Origin: Streptomyces sp. NBC_00414
GTDB lineage: Bacteria > Actinomycetota > Actinomycetes > Streptomycetales > Streptomycetaceae
Assembly (NCBI RefSeq): GCF_036038375.1
Contig: NZ_CP107935.1
Span: forward strand, 4,588,001-4,652,000
DNA length: 64,000 nucleotides
Direction of reading: 5' to 3'
Shown: piece by piece, positions 42,039 to 51,205 of the stretch
Position numbering within the stretch: position 1 is the first letter of the stretch
How the letters are laid out: every line of letters starts with the position of its first letter
The notes under the pieces: generated by a model
The model's database searches: none
What the model saw: only the letters and a program-made list of their open reading frames with translations
Told to the model about the DNA's origin: nothing
Program-made: the position numbers and the translations under genes

Positions 42039-43592
42039 ATGTGCGAGGACGACCACCACGGCGTCGGCAGACGCGCCCTGTTCGTGACCGGAGCCGCCGC
42101 CGCGCTTACGTTGGGAGGCGTGAGCTTCGCGAGCGAGGCCGCCGACGCGGCCGAGGGCCCCGCCGGTTCCGGCGCCCCCGTGACCCGGACCGTGCGCGGC
42201 ACCCTGCCCACCGGCGCGCCCGACTTCGTGTACCTGCCGGTCGAAGTCCCGTCCGGCGTACGGGAGATCAGGGTCGCGTACACCTACGAGCGGCCCACCG
42301 TCCCGGCGGGCACCGCGGGCAACGCGCTCGACATCGGCATCTTCGACCAGCGCGGCACCGAGCTGGGCGGCAAGGGCTTCCGGGGCTGGTCGGGCGGCGC
42401 GCGCACGGAGTTCTTCATCCGCGCGGACGACGCGACGCCCGGCTACATCCCCGGCCCGGTCCGCGAGGGCACCTGGCACATCGCGCTGGGCCCGTACACG
42501 GTGGCGCCTCAGGGGCTCACGTACGAGGTCACCATCACGCTGACGTACGGGGAGCCGGGCGAGGCGGTGAAGCCGGTGTACCCGCCGTCGCGGGCCAAGG
42601 GGCGTGGCCGGGCCTGGTACCGGGGCGACTGCCATCTGCACTCCTGGTACTCGGACGGCCGCCGCACCCCCGCCGAGATCGCGGCGCTCGCGCGGGCGGC
42701 GGGCCTGGACTTCATCAACTCGTCCGACCACAACACGCACTCCGCGCACGCCCACTGGGCCGACCAGGCGGGCCCCCACCCGGACGGCGAACTGCTGATC
42801 CTGCTGGGCGAGGAGGTGACGACGAGGAACGGTCACGTCGTCGCGCTCGGCACGGACCCGGGCACGTTCGTCGACTGGCGCTACCGGGCCCGCGACAACC
42901 GCTTCGGCAAGTACGCGCGCCGCATCCGCCAGGCGGGCGGGCTCGTCGTACCCGCCCATCCGCACGCCACCTGTGTCGGCTGCAACTGGAAGTTCGGCTT
43001 CGGCGAGGCGGACGCGGTCGAGGTGTGGAACGGCGCGTACGGGCCCGACGACGAGGTGTCGCTCGCGGACTGGGACAGCATGCTGGTGGCCTCCGTCCGG
43101 GAGGGCCGGGGCGGCCGGGACTGGATCCCGGCGATGGGCAACAGCGACGCCCACCGCGATCCCGACCCGGTGGGCACCCCGCAGACGGTCGTCCTCGCCG
43201 ACGACCTGACCCGCGAGGCGATCCAGGAGGGCATCCGCGCGGGCCGCAGTTACGTGGCCGAGTCGAAGGCGGTGTCGCTGTCGTTCTCGGCGACCGGCCC
43301 GAAGGGCGAACACGCGGGTATCGGGGGCCGGTTGGCGGTGGACCGCGACGACCCGGTCACCGTCCGCCTGGAGGTCTCGGGCGCGCCCCGCTGCACGGTC
43401 CGCTTCGTCACGGACCAGGGCGTCCTGCACACGAGCGCGGTCCTGCCGGTGTCGGGCTCCGGCACGGTGGAGTGGCGTACGACGGCCCAGTACGCGGCGT
43501 ACGTGCGCGCGGAGGTACGGCACGAGGTGGCGGCGGGGCCGCTGCCGGGCGCGCTGGCGGCCTTTACCAACCCTGTCTTCCTCGGGCGGTAG
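42039..43592 (+). CDS. Exported PHP-domain metallohydrolase (CehA/McbA family)
   Basis: The protein (about 517 residues) starts at ATG 42039 with GGGAG upstream; an in-frame ATG lies at 42009. A Tat-type signal GRRALFVTGAAAALTLGGVS starts it. A beta-rich domain precedes the PHP domain, whose metal-binding motifs are GDCHLHSWYSDG, SSDHNTH, GEEVTTRNGHVVAL, PAHPHA and NSDAHRD. CehA/McbA-type enzymes cleave carbamates, phosphate or other esters. It is single, with a terminator behind it. Confidence 0.85.
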   Translation: MCEDDHHGVGRRALFVTGAAAALTLGGVSFASEAADAAEGPAGSGAPVTRTVRGTLPTGAPDFVYLPVEVPSGVREIRVAYTYERPTVPAGTAGNALDIGIFDQRGTELGGKGFRGWSGGARTEFFIRADDATPGYIPGPVREGTWHIALGPYTVAPQGLTYEVTITLTYGEPGEAVKPVYPPSRAKGRGRAWYRGDCHLHSWYSDGRRTPAEIAALARAAGLDFINSSDHNTHSAHAHWADQAGPHPDGELLILLGEEVTTRNGHVVALGTDPGTFVDWRYRARDNRFGKYARRIRQAGGLVVPAHPHATCVGCNWKFGFGEADAVEVWNGAYGPDDEVSLADWDSMLVASVREGRGGRDWIPAMGNSDAHRDPDPVGTPQTVVLADDLTREAIQEGIRAGRSYVAESKAVSLSFSATGPKGEHAGIGGRLAVDRDDPVTVRLEVSGAPRCTVRFVTDQGVLHTSAVLPVSGSGTVEWRTTAQYAAYVRAEVRHEVAAGPLPGALAAFTNPVFLGR

Positions 43593-43606
43593 AAGACCGT
43601 CGGGAC

Positions 43607-43642
43607 GCGGTGGTGACGAGGCGCGGGCCCCGTCACCACCGC
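43607..43642. terminator. Bidirectional terminator
   Basis: A perfect 12-bp stem (GCGGTGGTGACG with its complement at 43631-43642) around a 12-nt loop separates the convergent PHP hydrolase and kinase genes. Confidence 0.8.
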
Positions 43643-43646
43643 CGTC

Positions 43647-45449
43647 TCAGGCCCGGCCGGGGCTCTGGGCCTCCCGGATGCGGGACTGCTGGAGGGAGGT
43701 GAGCCGGTTGACGAAGACGATGGCCGCCACGGCGGCCACGAAGCCGACGAAGTTGGCGACCTGCGCGGTCACGATGTCGTCCGTGGCGCCGACGGCGAAG
43801 TCGTTCTCGTACCAGCTGCTGATCGAGTCGTTCAGGAACAGCGCGTTGTAGGCGATCCAGGACCACCACCAGGTGTGCAGCAGCCACCGCTTGGCGCCCT
43901 CGGGCCGGCCGGTCGTCGCCGTCCAGATGTCGTTGGCGATCTGCTTGGGCATGAAGAAGTTGACGACCGGGAGGTACCAGGAGCCGCCCGCCATGCCGGC
44001 CGGGTACCGAAGGCGCCCCGGCGCGAATGCCTCGGCGTTGTGCCGGGCGCGCTGGAACCAGACCGTCCACACGATCGCCACGGTCATGCCCACCAGCACT
44101 TCGAGGAGGTCGGCCATGTCCGTCGCGAACGTCAGGAGCTTGTAGTCGCTGATCAGGCTGGGGTCGGACGTGCTGTCCTGCGCGGTGAGCCGGAGGTAGG
44201 TCTCCCCGAGGATCGCGCCCCGGAACAGCAGGGGCAGCGTGTAGAGGCCGAGCAGGACGCAGAGCGCGGTCCCGAGTCCCCGGGCGGCGCGGGCGGGCCG
44301 CGGCGGAAAGGATCCGTACCGGGCCGGGGGCGGGAGGCTGCCCGGCGGGGGGCTCTGCTGCCACGGGGGCGGGGACGGGTTGTAGGAGAGGGGCGGGCCG
44401 AAGCCCTGCATCGGGACGTGCGGGGGTCCCGGTACCGGCGACCGCACGGCTCCGGGTCCCGATCCCGAGTCCGCACCCGAGCCCCAGCCCGGTCCGCCGG
44501 GGGCGGGGCCCGTCGCCCGGCCGGCGAGCGCGTGGCTCTGCGGGTCCTCGCTGTTCAGAAGCTGCACGGCGTGCCGGCCCAGTTCCGCCAGCACCTCGCC
44601 CGGCAGCCAGGCGCCGCCCGTGTCCTCCATGCCCTCGATGTACGTCAACAGGTCTTCCAGCGATGGCCGTTCGGCCGGGTCCTTGGTGAGGCACCAGGCG
44701 ATCAGCCGGTCCCACGGCTCGGGGATCCCGGTGAGGTCCGGCTCCTCGCTCGCGATGCGGAAGAGGAGCGAGTGGATGCCGCCCTCACCGGTGCCGAACG
44801 GCAGGCGTCCCGTCGCGGTGTACGCCAGTACGGCGCCGAGGCAGAAGACGTCACTCGCGTACGTGACCCGCTCCCCGCGCACCTGCTCGGGCGACATGAA
44901 GCCCGGCGAGCCCACGACGACGCCCGTCATGGTGAGCCCGTCGGCGGACTGCATGGCCGGGTCGAGGGCGCGGGCGATGCCGAAGTCGATGACCCGGGGC
45001 CCGTCGATCGTCACCAGGACGTTGGACGGCTTGAGGTCGCGGTGCACGAGCCCCGCGGCGTGGATGGCCTGGAGGGCGCGTACGAGCCCGATCGCCAGCG
45101 CCCGTACGGAGTTCGGGGGCAGCGGGCCGTGCTGCTTGTCCACCACCTCGGCGAGCGAGGGTCCCGCGACGTAGCCGGTGGCGACCCACGGTGTCGGCGC
45201 GTCCGTGTCGGCGTCCAGGACGGGCGCCGTCCACTCACCGCCGACCCGCTGGGCCGCCTTCACCTCCTGCGCGAAACGGCGCCTGAAGTCGGGCTTGCGG
45301 GCCAATTGCTCCTGGACGACCTTGACCGCGACCGTACGGCCGCGCTCGGACCGGGCCAGGTACACCCGCCCCATGCCGCCCTCGCCGAGTCTGCCGAGCA
45401 GTCGGTAATTGCCTATCCAGCCCGGATCGTCCGGGGCCAACCTGTCCAT
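43647..45449 (-). CDS. Serine/threonine protein kinase with DUF4328 membrane domain
   Basis: The 600-residue protein has a complete Hanks kinase domain: GRLGEGGMGRVYLA (Gly loop), AVKVV (Lys), HRDLKPSNVLV (catalytic loop), DFGIA and SPEQV. A Pro/Gly-rich linker follows, then a membrane part of about five segments (LGTALCVLLGLYTLPLLF on) with FQRARHNAEAF and YLPVVNFFMPKQI, typical of DUF4328. The usual extracellular PASTA repeats are absent. The target is unknown. Confidence 0.92.
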   Translation of the reverse strand: MDRLAPDDPGWIGNYRLLGRLGEGGMGRVYLARSERGRTVAVKVVQEQLARKPDFRRRFAQEVKAAQRVGGEWTAPVLDADTDAPTPWVATGYVAGPSLAEVVDKQHGPLPPNSVRALAIGLVRALQAIHAAGLVHRDLKPSNVLVTIDGPRVIDFGIARALDPAMQSADGLTMTGVVVGSPGFMSPEQVRGERVTYASDVFCLGAVLAYTATGRLPFGTGEGGIHSLLFRIASEEPDLTGIPEPWDRLIAWCLTKDPAERPSLEDLLTYIEGMEDTGGAWLPGEVLAELGRHAVQLLNSEDPQSHALAGRATGPAPGGPGWGSGADSGSGPGAVRSPVPGPPHVPMQGFGPPLSYNPSPPPWQQSPPPGSLPPPARYGSFPPRPARAARGLGTALCVLLGLYTLPLLFRGAILGETYLRLTAQDSTSDPSLISDYKLLTFATDMADLLEVLVGMTVAIVWTVWFQRARHNAEAFAPGRLRYPAGMAGGSWYLPVVNFFMPKQIANDIWTATTGRPEGAKRWLLHTWWWSWIAYNALFLNDSISSWYENDFAVGATDDIVTAQVANFVGFVAAVAAIVFVNRLTSLQQSRIREAQSPGRA

Positions 45450-45529
45450 GCATGTTTCCCTTTTCCCCGGCGACGCCTTCGCAGCGAGGATAGGAGATGG
45501 GAAGAGCGTGGCGCGCGGTAACCCTGGCT

Positions 45530-47059
45530 CTATCGGCAGTACTTGTCCCCGGCGGGCCGGTGCCCGGTGACCAGGTAGCGGGTGACGGCCCGGTCTCCGC
45601 AGGCGTTGCCGTTGCCGAGGTAGGCGTCGTGGCCGGTCGCGTCCATGGTCACCATCACGGCCCGCTGTCCCAGGGCGGCACGGACCGCGCGGGCACCGGC
45701 GAGCGGGGTGGCGGGGTCGCGCTCGTTCTGGACGAGCAGCACGGTGGAGGTGCCCTGGGCGGTGATGCGTACCGGTGCACGCTTCGGGTCCTGGGGCCAG
45801 GCCGCGCAGGCGGTGGCGTTGCGCGGCATGCCCGCGGTCAGCGGATGCGCGGCACGGCTCCTGTCAGCATCCCTCTGGTACAAGGCACTTGAGGTCGGCC
45901 AGGCGCTGTCGTTGCAGAAGGTGGCGACGGCGACGGCGAGGCCGTTCTGCAGCAGCGGCTCGGGCGGCTGCTCGGGCGTGGGCGGAGCTTCACCCTTCCG
46001 GGCGGCCAGGACGAGCTGGGCCAACGCCGGGTACCCCTCGGGGTCGTACAGCGCGGACACCATGGACTGGCGCAGGACATTGCCGTTCAGCTCCGCCGGG
46101 TTGGCGCCCGGCCACGGGATCGGCTCCCGGTCGAGGCGCTCGGCGAGCCGCAGGAAGAGGGGTCGCACCCCGGCCTCCGTATCGGCCAGGCGGTACGGAT
46201 TGCCCTTCCTCGAAGCCCACTTGGCGAACTCGGGGAAGGCGTCCTCGACGCCCGTCTCGAACGCCGTCCACATGCCGCGGGAGACCTGGCCGTCGCTCAG
46301 CGTGCCGGTGCCGTCCGGGTTGCTGTCCAGCACGAACCGGTCGGTGCGGTGCGGGAACAGTTCGCGGTGGACGGCGCCCGTGTACGCCCCGTACGAGACG
46401 CCCCACGCGGACAGTTTCCGCTCGCCGAGGGCCGCGCGGACGCGGTCGATGTCGCGGGCGTTGTCAGCGGTGCTGATGTGCCGGATCAGGTCGCCGCCGT
46501 TGCGTGCGCAGGCGGCGGCCGTGCGCCGGGCGGTCGCCATGTTCTCGGCGACGGACCCGTCGGCGGCGGGCCAGGGCCAGAACCTGGTCAGGGCGAGGTC
46601 ACCCCTGTCCAGCCCGCAGCTGACGGGCGCGGACCGGCCGACCCCTCGCGGATCGAACCCGACCAGGTCGTAGGCGTCCCGCACCTCCTGCGGCAGTTTC
46701 TGCCCCTTCCCGGAGATCTCGTCGAGACTGCCGCCACCGGGGCCTCCGGCGATCATCAGCAGGGCCCCGCGGCGGGCCTCCGGCCTCTCGGCGGCGATCC
46801 GGGACACGGCGATCCCGATCCGTGCGCCCCCGGGATCGGAGTAGTCCACGGGCACGTCGACGGTCGCGCACCTCTGCCGGGGGTCGAGGCCGGTTCCCTC
46901 GCACTTTTCCCAGGTGAGGGGTTGGGTGTGCGCGGCGGCCGGGGCACGCGCTCCGGCGGGCGGCGAGGCGAGGGCGGACGCCGCGCCGGGAGCGGCGGCG
47001 AGGGCGGCCATGGAGGCCGCCATGAGGGCGATTTTCCGCTTGGTCCTGGTCTTCGTCAT
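45530..47059 (-). CDS. Secreted alpha/beta-hydrolase, tripeptidyl-aminopeptidase family
   Basis: The 509-residue protein starts at ATG 47059 with a signal peptide (MTKTRTKRKIALMAAS, then Ala-rich). The catalytic Ser is in GVSYGAYTG, the acid in NERDPATPL and the His in DATGHDAYLG. AGGPGGGSL forms the oxyanion region. Relatives (SlpD/E, TAP) remove tripeptides or amino acids from peptide N-termini outside the cell. Its length is normal. It stands alone, convergent with nothing nearby. Confidence 0.88.
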   Translation of the reverse strand: MTKTRTKRKIALMAASMAALAAAPGAASALASPPAGARAPAAAHTQPLTWEKCEGTGLDPRQRCATVDVPVDYSDPGGARIGIAVSRIAAERPEARRGALLMIAGGPGGGSLDEISGKGQKLPQEVRDAYDLVGFDPRGVGRSAPVSCGLDRGDLALTRFWPWPAADGSVAENMATARRTAAACARNGGDLIRHISTADNARDIDRVRAALGERKLSAWGVSYGAYTGAVHRELFPHRTDRFVLDSNPDGTGTLSDGQVSRGMWTAFETGVEDAFPEFAKWASRKGNPYRLADTEAGVRPLFLRLAERLDREPIPWPGANPAELNGNVLRQSMVSALYDPEGYPALAQLVLAARKGEAPPTPEQPPEPLLQNGLAVAVATFCNDSAWPTSSALYQRDADRSRAAHPLTAGMPRNATACAAWPQDPKRAPVRITAQGTSTVLLVQNERDPATPLAGARAVRAALGQRAVMVTMDATGHDAYLGNGNACGDRAVTRYLVTGHRPAGDKYCR

Positions 47060-47152
47060 ACGGATGAGCCTCGCGGACGAGGACCGGCGGCCCCATCCGG
47101 CCAACTGGCCTCTGTGGTGGGCGGTTTCCCGAACCGGGGTGGGGAAGTGCGC

Positions 47153-47465
47153 TCACCGTCCCGCCGTCGCGTGGCCGCACCCGGCCCACAGGAGTTTGCC
47201 GCCCCGGACGGTTCCCAGGACGTGCGCGCCCCGGCTGTCCGCGCATGCCTGTACGAGGTGGAGGCCTCGGCCGTCTCGGCGGTTTCTGGTCGTAGCCGCC
47301 GCGGCGCCCCCGGCGTTGAAGGCCGCGGGGATCTCGCAGTCGGAGTCCCACACCGCGATCCGCAGCCGGTCCGGCTCCGCCGAGCGGACCCTCAGCGCGT
47401 ACGGGCCCCGCGTGTGCAGGTGGGCGTTGGTGAGCGGTTCCGAGGCGAGCAGCTCGGCGGTGGGG
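47153..47465 (-). pseudogene. Remnant of an ATP-binding (HATPase_c) protein, N-terminus lost
   Basis: Read leftward, the segment encodes TAELLASEPLTNAHLHTRGP, then LRVRSAEPDRLRIAVWDSD, then GRGLHLVQACADSRGAHVLG and KLLWAGCG, the C-terminal two thirds of the small ATPase usually encoded divergently from an XRE/DUF397 pair. Upstream of TAELL the frame continues only as the antisense of the XRE remnant. The 5' part and its promoter are missing. LTNAHLHT keeps the Asn box but SEL has become SEP. Confidence 0.65.
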
Positions 47466-47467
47466 GC

Positions 47468-47935
47468 GTGGTCCGCGAAGTCTTTCGGCAGGTCGTGCCC
47501 GGGTTCTCCCGCGCGGACATCGAGCATCGCGTGAACCACCGGCGCCGGCGCCAAGCGCTGCTGGACGGGCCCGACCCGACCCCGTACCGAGCGATCATCC
47601 ACGAAGCCGCGCTGCGCGTACCGGTCGGCGGCTCTGCGGTCGCCCGACGCCGGCTCGGACACCTGGTCGAACAGAGCGAACGCGAGCACATCACAGTCCA
47701 GGTGATCCCCTTCGCGATCGGCGCCTACCCCGGCTCCGGACAGACGACCCTGTACATGTACGGCCCCGTGCCTCCACCGGATACCGTCTCACTGGACCAG
47801 TCTCACGGTCCCGCGCTCGTGGACGCCGAAGCCCAACTGCACATGTATCGCGCTCTCCTCGACCGTATGGAGTCCGTGGCTCTCCCTCCCGGGGAGTCAC
47901 GCGACTTCATCCACACCATCGCCCAGGGTCTGTGA
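47468..47935 (+). pseudogene. Remnant of an XRE/DUF5753 regulator, helix-turn-helix lost
   Basis: From GTG 47468 the segment encodes VVREVFRQVVPGFSRADIEH, then RRRRQALL, then IHEAALRVPVGGSAVARRRL, VTVQVIPF-type ITVQVIPFAIGAYPGSGQ and a normal C-terminus SRDFIHTIAQGL. This is DUF5753 without its N-terminal 120 or so residues and so without DNA-binding domain. The junction with the ATPase remnant (about 47465) suggests one deletion that removed both 5' ends and the shared promoter region. Confidence 0.7.
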
Positions 47936-47945
47936 AGGGACCGAG

Positions 47946-48134
47946 ATGCTTGACCACCCCTGGCGGAAGTCCTCCCTCTGCCAAGAAGGTGACGCCTGCC
48001 TCCACGTGGCCGGCCCCACCCCCGAAAAGACGATCCGTCTCACCGAGAGCGGTGACCCCCGCGGAGCGATACTCGGGGCCTCCCCCCGCGCCTTCGGGGC
48101 GTTGCTCGGCATGATCAAGGGGGGCCGGAGCTGA
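47946..48134 (+). CDS. DUF397 small protein
   Basis: The 62-residue protein starts at ATG 47946 after AAGGGA, ten bases behind the XRE remnant. WRKSSLCQEGDACLHVA and IRLTESGDPRGAIL show the DUF397 pattern. It seems intact, though its XRE partner has lost its DNA-binding half and its normal promoter. Whether it is still expressed is open. Confidence 0.85.
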   Translation: MLDHPWRKSSLCQEGDACLHVAGPTPEKTIRLTESGDPRGAILGASPRAFGALLGMIKGGRS

Positions 48135-48135
48135 C

Positions 48136-48531
48136 ATGCCGGGCGACCGCGACCTCAAGTTCCGGGCCGTCACCGCGTTCCAGCGGTGGGTGGCCAATCC
48201 GCTGTCCCGGCGGCTGCCCTTCCAGACGCTGCTGGAGACGACCGGCCGGAAGTCCGCGCTGCCCCGGCGCACGCCGGTCGGTGGGCGGCGCGTCGGGCAG
48301 GCGTTCTGGATCGTCTCCGAGTACGGCGAGAAGGCGCAGTACGTGCGGAACATCCAGGCCGACCCCCGCGTACGGGTCCGCGTCCGCGGGCGGTGGCACC
48401 ACGGCACCGCCCATCTGCTGCACCAGGACGACCCGCGCGCCCGCCTGAGGTCGTTGCCCCGGATGAACAGCACCGCGGTCCGCCTCGTCGGGACGAACCT
48501 GCTGACCGTACGGGTCGATCTCAGCGACTGA
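48136..48531 (+). CDS. Deazaflavin (F420)-dependent nitroreductase-family protein
   Basis: The 131-residue protein has the Ddn/FDOR-like pattern: LLETTGRKSALPRRTPVG and FWIVSEYGEKAQYVRNIQAD with PRVRVRVRGRWH. Members use F420H2 to reduce quinones or nitro compounds, which fits the fbiC gene nearby. The start is two bases after the DUF397 stop, so they are co-transcribed. Confidence 0.85.
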   Translation: MPGDRDLKFRAVTAFQRWVANPLSRRLPFQTLLETTGRKSALPRRTPVGGRRVGQAFWIVSEYGEKAQYVRNIQADPRVRVRVRGRWHHGTAHLLHQDDPRARLRSLPRMNSTAVRLVGTNLLTVRVDLSD

Positions 48532-48540
48532 CGCGCCGCT

Positions 48541-49296
48541 TCAGGCGTCCCGGCCCCGCGCCCCGTTCGACAGGCGGTCCAGCCACTCCGTGAGCAGGGC
48601 GCCCTCGGCCCGGGTGAGGGCCGGGGGCGGGGACTGCTGGAGGAGGGCGTTCAGGTGGGCGGCCGTGGAGGGGACGCGGGGCTCGTCCGGAACGGAGGTC
48701 ACCTCGGCCGAACCGCGCGCCGCCGTCACGTCCGGCGTGAACACCGTCGCGTGGACCGCGTCCCGGACCCGGTGGGGCACCGACTCGTCCGTGAAGGTCG
48801 CCGGGCGGGAGACCATCATCAGGGCCACCCCGACGTTCGCGGACATGATCATCTGCGCCGCCAGCTCGGGCGCCAGACGCAACTTGCCCCGCGCGGCGGC
48901 CCGTTGCAGGTCGGAGGTGAGGATGCGGTGTGCCTCAAGGGCCGCCGCCGGGGGCGTACGCATGGCGGGTGAGTGCATCAGCCGGAACAGGTTCGGGTTC
49001 GCCCGGGCGAAGGCCACATGACTGTCCCAGCCGTCCCGCAGGTCCTCGACGGGGTCCGTCCCGGGGGCGCGGTTCCGCTTGGCCGCGAGGTACTTGTCCC
49101 AGCCGTGGTCGACGACCGCCGACAGGAGGCCCTGCTTGTCCCCGAAATGGCGGTAGAGGGCGGGGGCGCCGACCCCGGCGGCCTCGCACACGGCCCTGGT
49201 CGACACGTCCCCGTCGGGGGACTCGGCGACCAGGGCCGCCGCCACTTCGAGAATGCGCGCTTTCGTACTCACGGCCGTGACGCTATCCGAGCTCAT
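48541..49296 (-). CDS. TetR-family regulator
   Basis: The 251-residue protein has the TetR helix-turn-helix: KARILEVAAALVAESPDGDV and VGAPALYRHFGDKQGLLSAV. ATG 49296 overlaps the TGA of the upstream SDR gene (ATGA). An internal GTG (VSTKARIL) is a second possible start. It is the last gene of an SDR-SDR-TetR operon, which faces an aldo/keto reductase gene; palindromes at 51115-51139 and 51206-51244 are its likely targets. Confidence 0.9.
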   Translation of the reverse strand: MSSDSVTAVSTKARILEVAAALVAESPDGDVSTRAVCEAAGVGAPALYRHFGDKQGLLSAVVDHGWDKYLAAKRNRAPGTDPVEDLRDGWDSHVAFARANPNLFRLMHSPAMRTPPAAALEAHRILTSDLQRAAARGKLRLAPELAAQMIMSANVGVALMMVSRPATFTDESVPHRVRDAVHATVFTPDVTAARGSAEVTSVPDEPRVPSTAAHLNALLQQSPPPALTRAEGALLTEWLDRLSNGARGRDA

Positions 49297-50207
49297 ACGG
49301 CGGGCTGCGAGGAGGCCGGGGGTCGCGGGGTGAGCAGGTCGTCCAGGCCGATGCGCGTCAGGAACCGCGCGCGGATGCGGTCCGCGACCCGGCTGACCTC
49401 TTCCGACCCGTCGTTCGAGGGGTCGACGTGGACGCGGAAGGGGCGCTTGCCGTGCGGGGCGTCGACGGCCTCGACGATCGCGTCGGCCACCAGGGACGCG
49501 GAGGTGCCGGCCGGTTCGAGGGCGGCGAGACGCTCGGCGACCTGCTCCATCATGCCCGCGTACCGCTCCTCGTAGGCCGGGATCACCGTCTGCTCGGCGG
49601 GATGGCCGCCGGTGGCGAAGTGCTCCGTGCCCGAGGTGAACGCGCCCGGCACCACGATGGTTGTCTCGATACCGAAGCGGGCCAGCTCGGCCGCGTACGA
49701 CACCGCGAGGGCGTCCATCGCGGCCTTCGCGGCGAAGTAGGGGGCGAGGTAGGGCGGGGTGCCGCCCCTGGTCGAGGACGAGCCGACCCAGAGCACCAGG
49801 CCGTGCTCCTGGGCGCGCAGGTGCGGGAGGGCGGCCCGGTTGACGCGCTGGGTGCCGAGCACGTTGGTGTCGTACACCGCGGCCAGTTCCCCGGGGGTGA
49901 AGGCCTCGGCGGGCCCCGTCACCATGTGGCCCGCGTTGTGGACGACCACGTCCAGCGCGCCGGCCCCGGCCAGGACCGCGGCGACGGCGGCGTCCGCGGA
50001 CTCCTGGGAGAGAACGTCCAACTCGACCGTACGGAGGTCGACTTCGTGCTCGGCGGCGTACTCCTCGGCCTCCGCGACCCGGCCCGCGTTATGGCCGCCG
50101 GTGTCGCGCATCGCCGCGTAGACCGTGTGCCCGGCGTCGGCCAGCGCCCGCGCGGCGAGCGCGCCGAAACCGGAACCCGCGCCGGTGATGACGATCGTCC
50201 TGCCCAT
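49293..50207 (-). CDS. Short-chain dehydrogenase/reductase
   Basis: The 304-residue SDR starts at ATG 50207 with AGGAG upstream. The cofactor motif TGAGSGFG, NAG in VVHNAGHMV and YFAAK are present. FVVPGAF and the C-terminal extension resemble the oxidoreductases of the Streptomyces 'SDR family NAD(P)-dependent' group near TetR genes. The substrate is not known. It is in operon with the SDR at 50258 and the TetR gene. Confidence 0.9.
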   Translation of the reverse strand: MGRTIVITGAGSGFGALAARALADAGHTVYAAMRDTGGHNAGRVAEAEEYAAEHEVDLRTVELDVLSQESADAAVAAVLAGAGALDVVVHNAGHMVTGPAEAFTPGELAAVYDTNVLGTQRVNRAALPHLRAQEHGLVLWVGSSSTRGGTPPYLAPYFAAKAAMDALAVSYAAELARFGIETTIVVPGAFTSGTEHFATGGHPAEQTVIPAYEERYAGMMEQVAERLAALEPAGTSASLVADAIVEAVDAPHGKRPFRVHVDPSNDGSEEVSRVADRIRARFLTRIGLDDLLTPRPPASSQPAV

Positions 50208-50257
50208 GACGGAACTCCTGAGGGTGAGATGGGAGAGGGGTGAGAGGTGAGGGGTGG

Positions 50258-51025
50258 TTACGCGATGCCGCCGTTGGCCCGGACCACCTGGCCGTTGACC
50301 CAGCGGCCGGCCGGGCCGGCCAGGAAGGACACGACCCCGGCGATGTCCTGGGGCGTGCCGAGGCGCTCCAGCGGCGGCTGGGCGGCCATCCGCGCGATGG
50401 TCTCGTCGTCCTTGCCGTCCAGGAACAGGGCGGTGGCGGTCGGGCCGGGGGCCACCGCGTTGACGGTGACGTCCCGGCCGCGCAGCTCGCGGGCCAGGAT
50501 CAGGGTCATGGCCTCGACGGCACCCTTGGTGGCGGCGTACCCGGTGTAGCCGGGGAGGGCGAGCGCCAGCACCGTGCTGGAGAAGTTGAGGATCGCGCCG
50601 CCCTCGCGCAGCCGGCGCGCGGCCTGCTGGTCGACGACGAAGGTGCCGCGGATGTTGGTGCGGTGCATGCGGTCCAGGGCGTCGAGGTCGGTGTCGACGA
50701 GCGGGGCCAGGCTCATGACACCGGCCGCGTGGACGACGACGTCGATCCCGCCGTACGTCGACTCGGCGGCGTCGAAGAGGGCCGCGACCTCGTTCTCGTC
50801 GGCCACGTCGGCCTGGAAGGCGATCGCCCGGCCGCCCGCCTCGGTGATCGCGCCGACGGCCTTGTCGGCCTCGGTCCTGTTGCCCGCGAAGTTCACGACG
50901 ACGGCGAATCCGTCGGCCGCCAGGCGCTCCGCGCTCTCGCGGCCGATGCCCCGGGATCCGCCGGTGACGATCGCGACGCGGGTGGTGGTGTCGGTACCTG
51001 TGCCGGTGCCGGTCTGCTCGGTCAT
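50258..51025 (-). CDS. Short-chain dehydrogenase/reductase
   Basis: The 255-residue SDR has TGGSRGIG, HAAG and YAATK. It is closest in pattern to 3-ketoacyl-ACP-reductase-like classical SDRs (GWVNGQVVRANGG at the C-terminus). The N-terminus has a short TGTGTGTDTTT repeat. It is the first gene of the SDR-SDR-TetR operon, preceded by palindromes at 51115-51139. Confidence 0.9.
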   Translation of the reverse strand: MTEQTGTGTGTDTTTRVAIVTGGSRGIGRESAERLAADGFAVVVNFAGNRTEADKAVGAITEAGGRAIAFQADVADENEVAALFDAAESTYGGIDVVVHAAGVMSLAPLVDTDLDALDRMHRTNIRGTFVVDQQAARRLREGGAILNFSSTVLALALPGYTGYAATKGAVEAMTLILARELRGRDVTVNAVAPGPTATALFLDGKDDETIARMAAQPPLERLGTPQDIAGVVSFLAGPAGRWVNGQVVRANGGIA

Positions 51026-51114
51026 GACGTGCTCCTCGTCTCGGCGGGTAGCGCTGTTCGCATCCCGATGAGAGCAACGCTAACACCAGAACCGTATCGA
51101 CGCTACCCCCATCC

Positions 51115-51139
51115 GTAGCGTTACGCGTAACAGCGCTAC
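51115..51139. promoter_or_regulatory. Nested palindrome, candidate TetR operator
   Basis: GTTACGCGTAAC (51120-51131) is a perfect 12-bp palindrome flanked by GTAGCG and CGCTAC. It lies about 90 bases upstream of the SDR gene start. Confidence 0.55.
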
Positions 51140-51205
51140 GCGCACACTCCCGCACACACCCCCACGCCCACCCGCACTCCCCGACCCCCGGCCGGGCTTG
51201 CTAAG

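Noticed and set aside
48541..49296. TetR protein as the regulator of the CTGACGNNNCGTCAG sites
   Set aside because: No such site lies in its own operon's promoter region; palindromes of a different sequence do.
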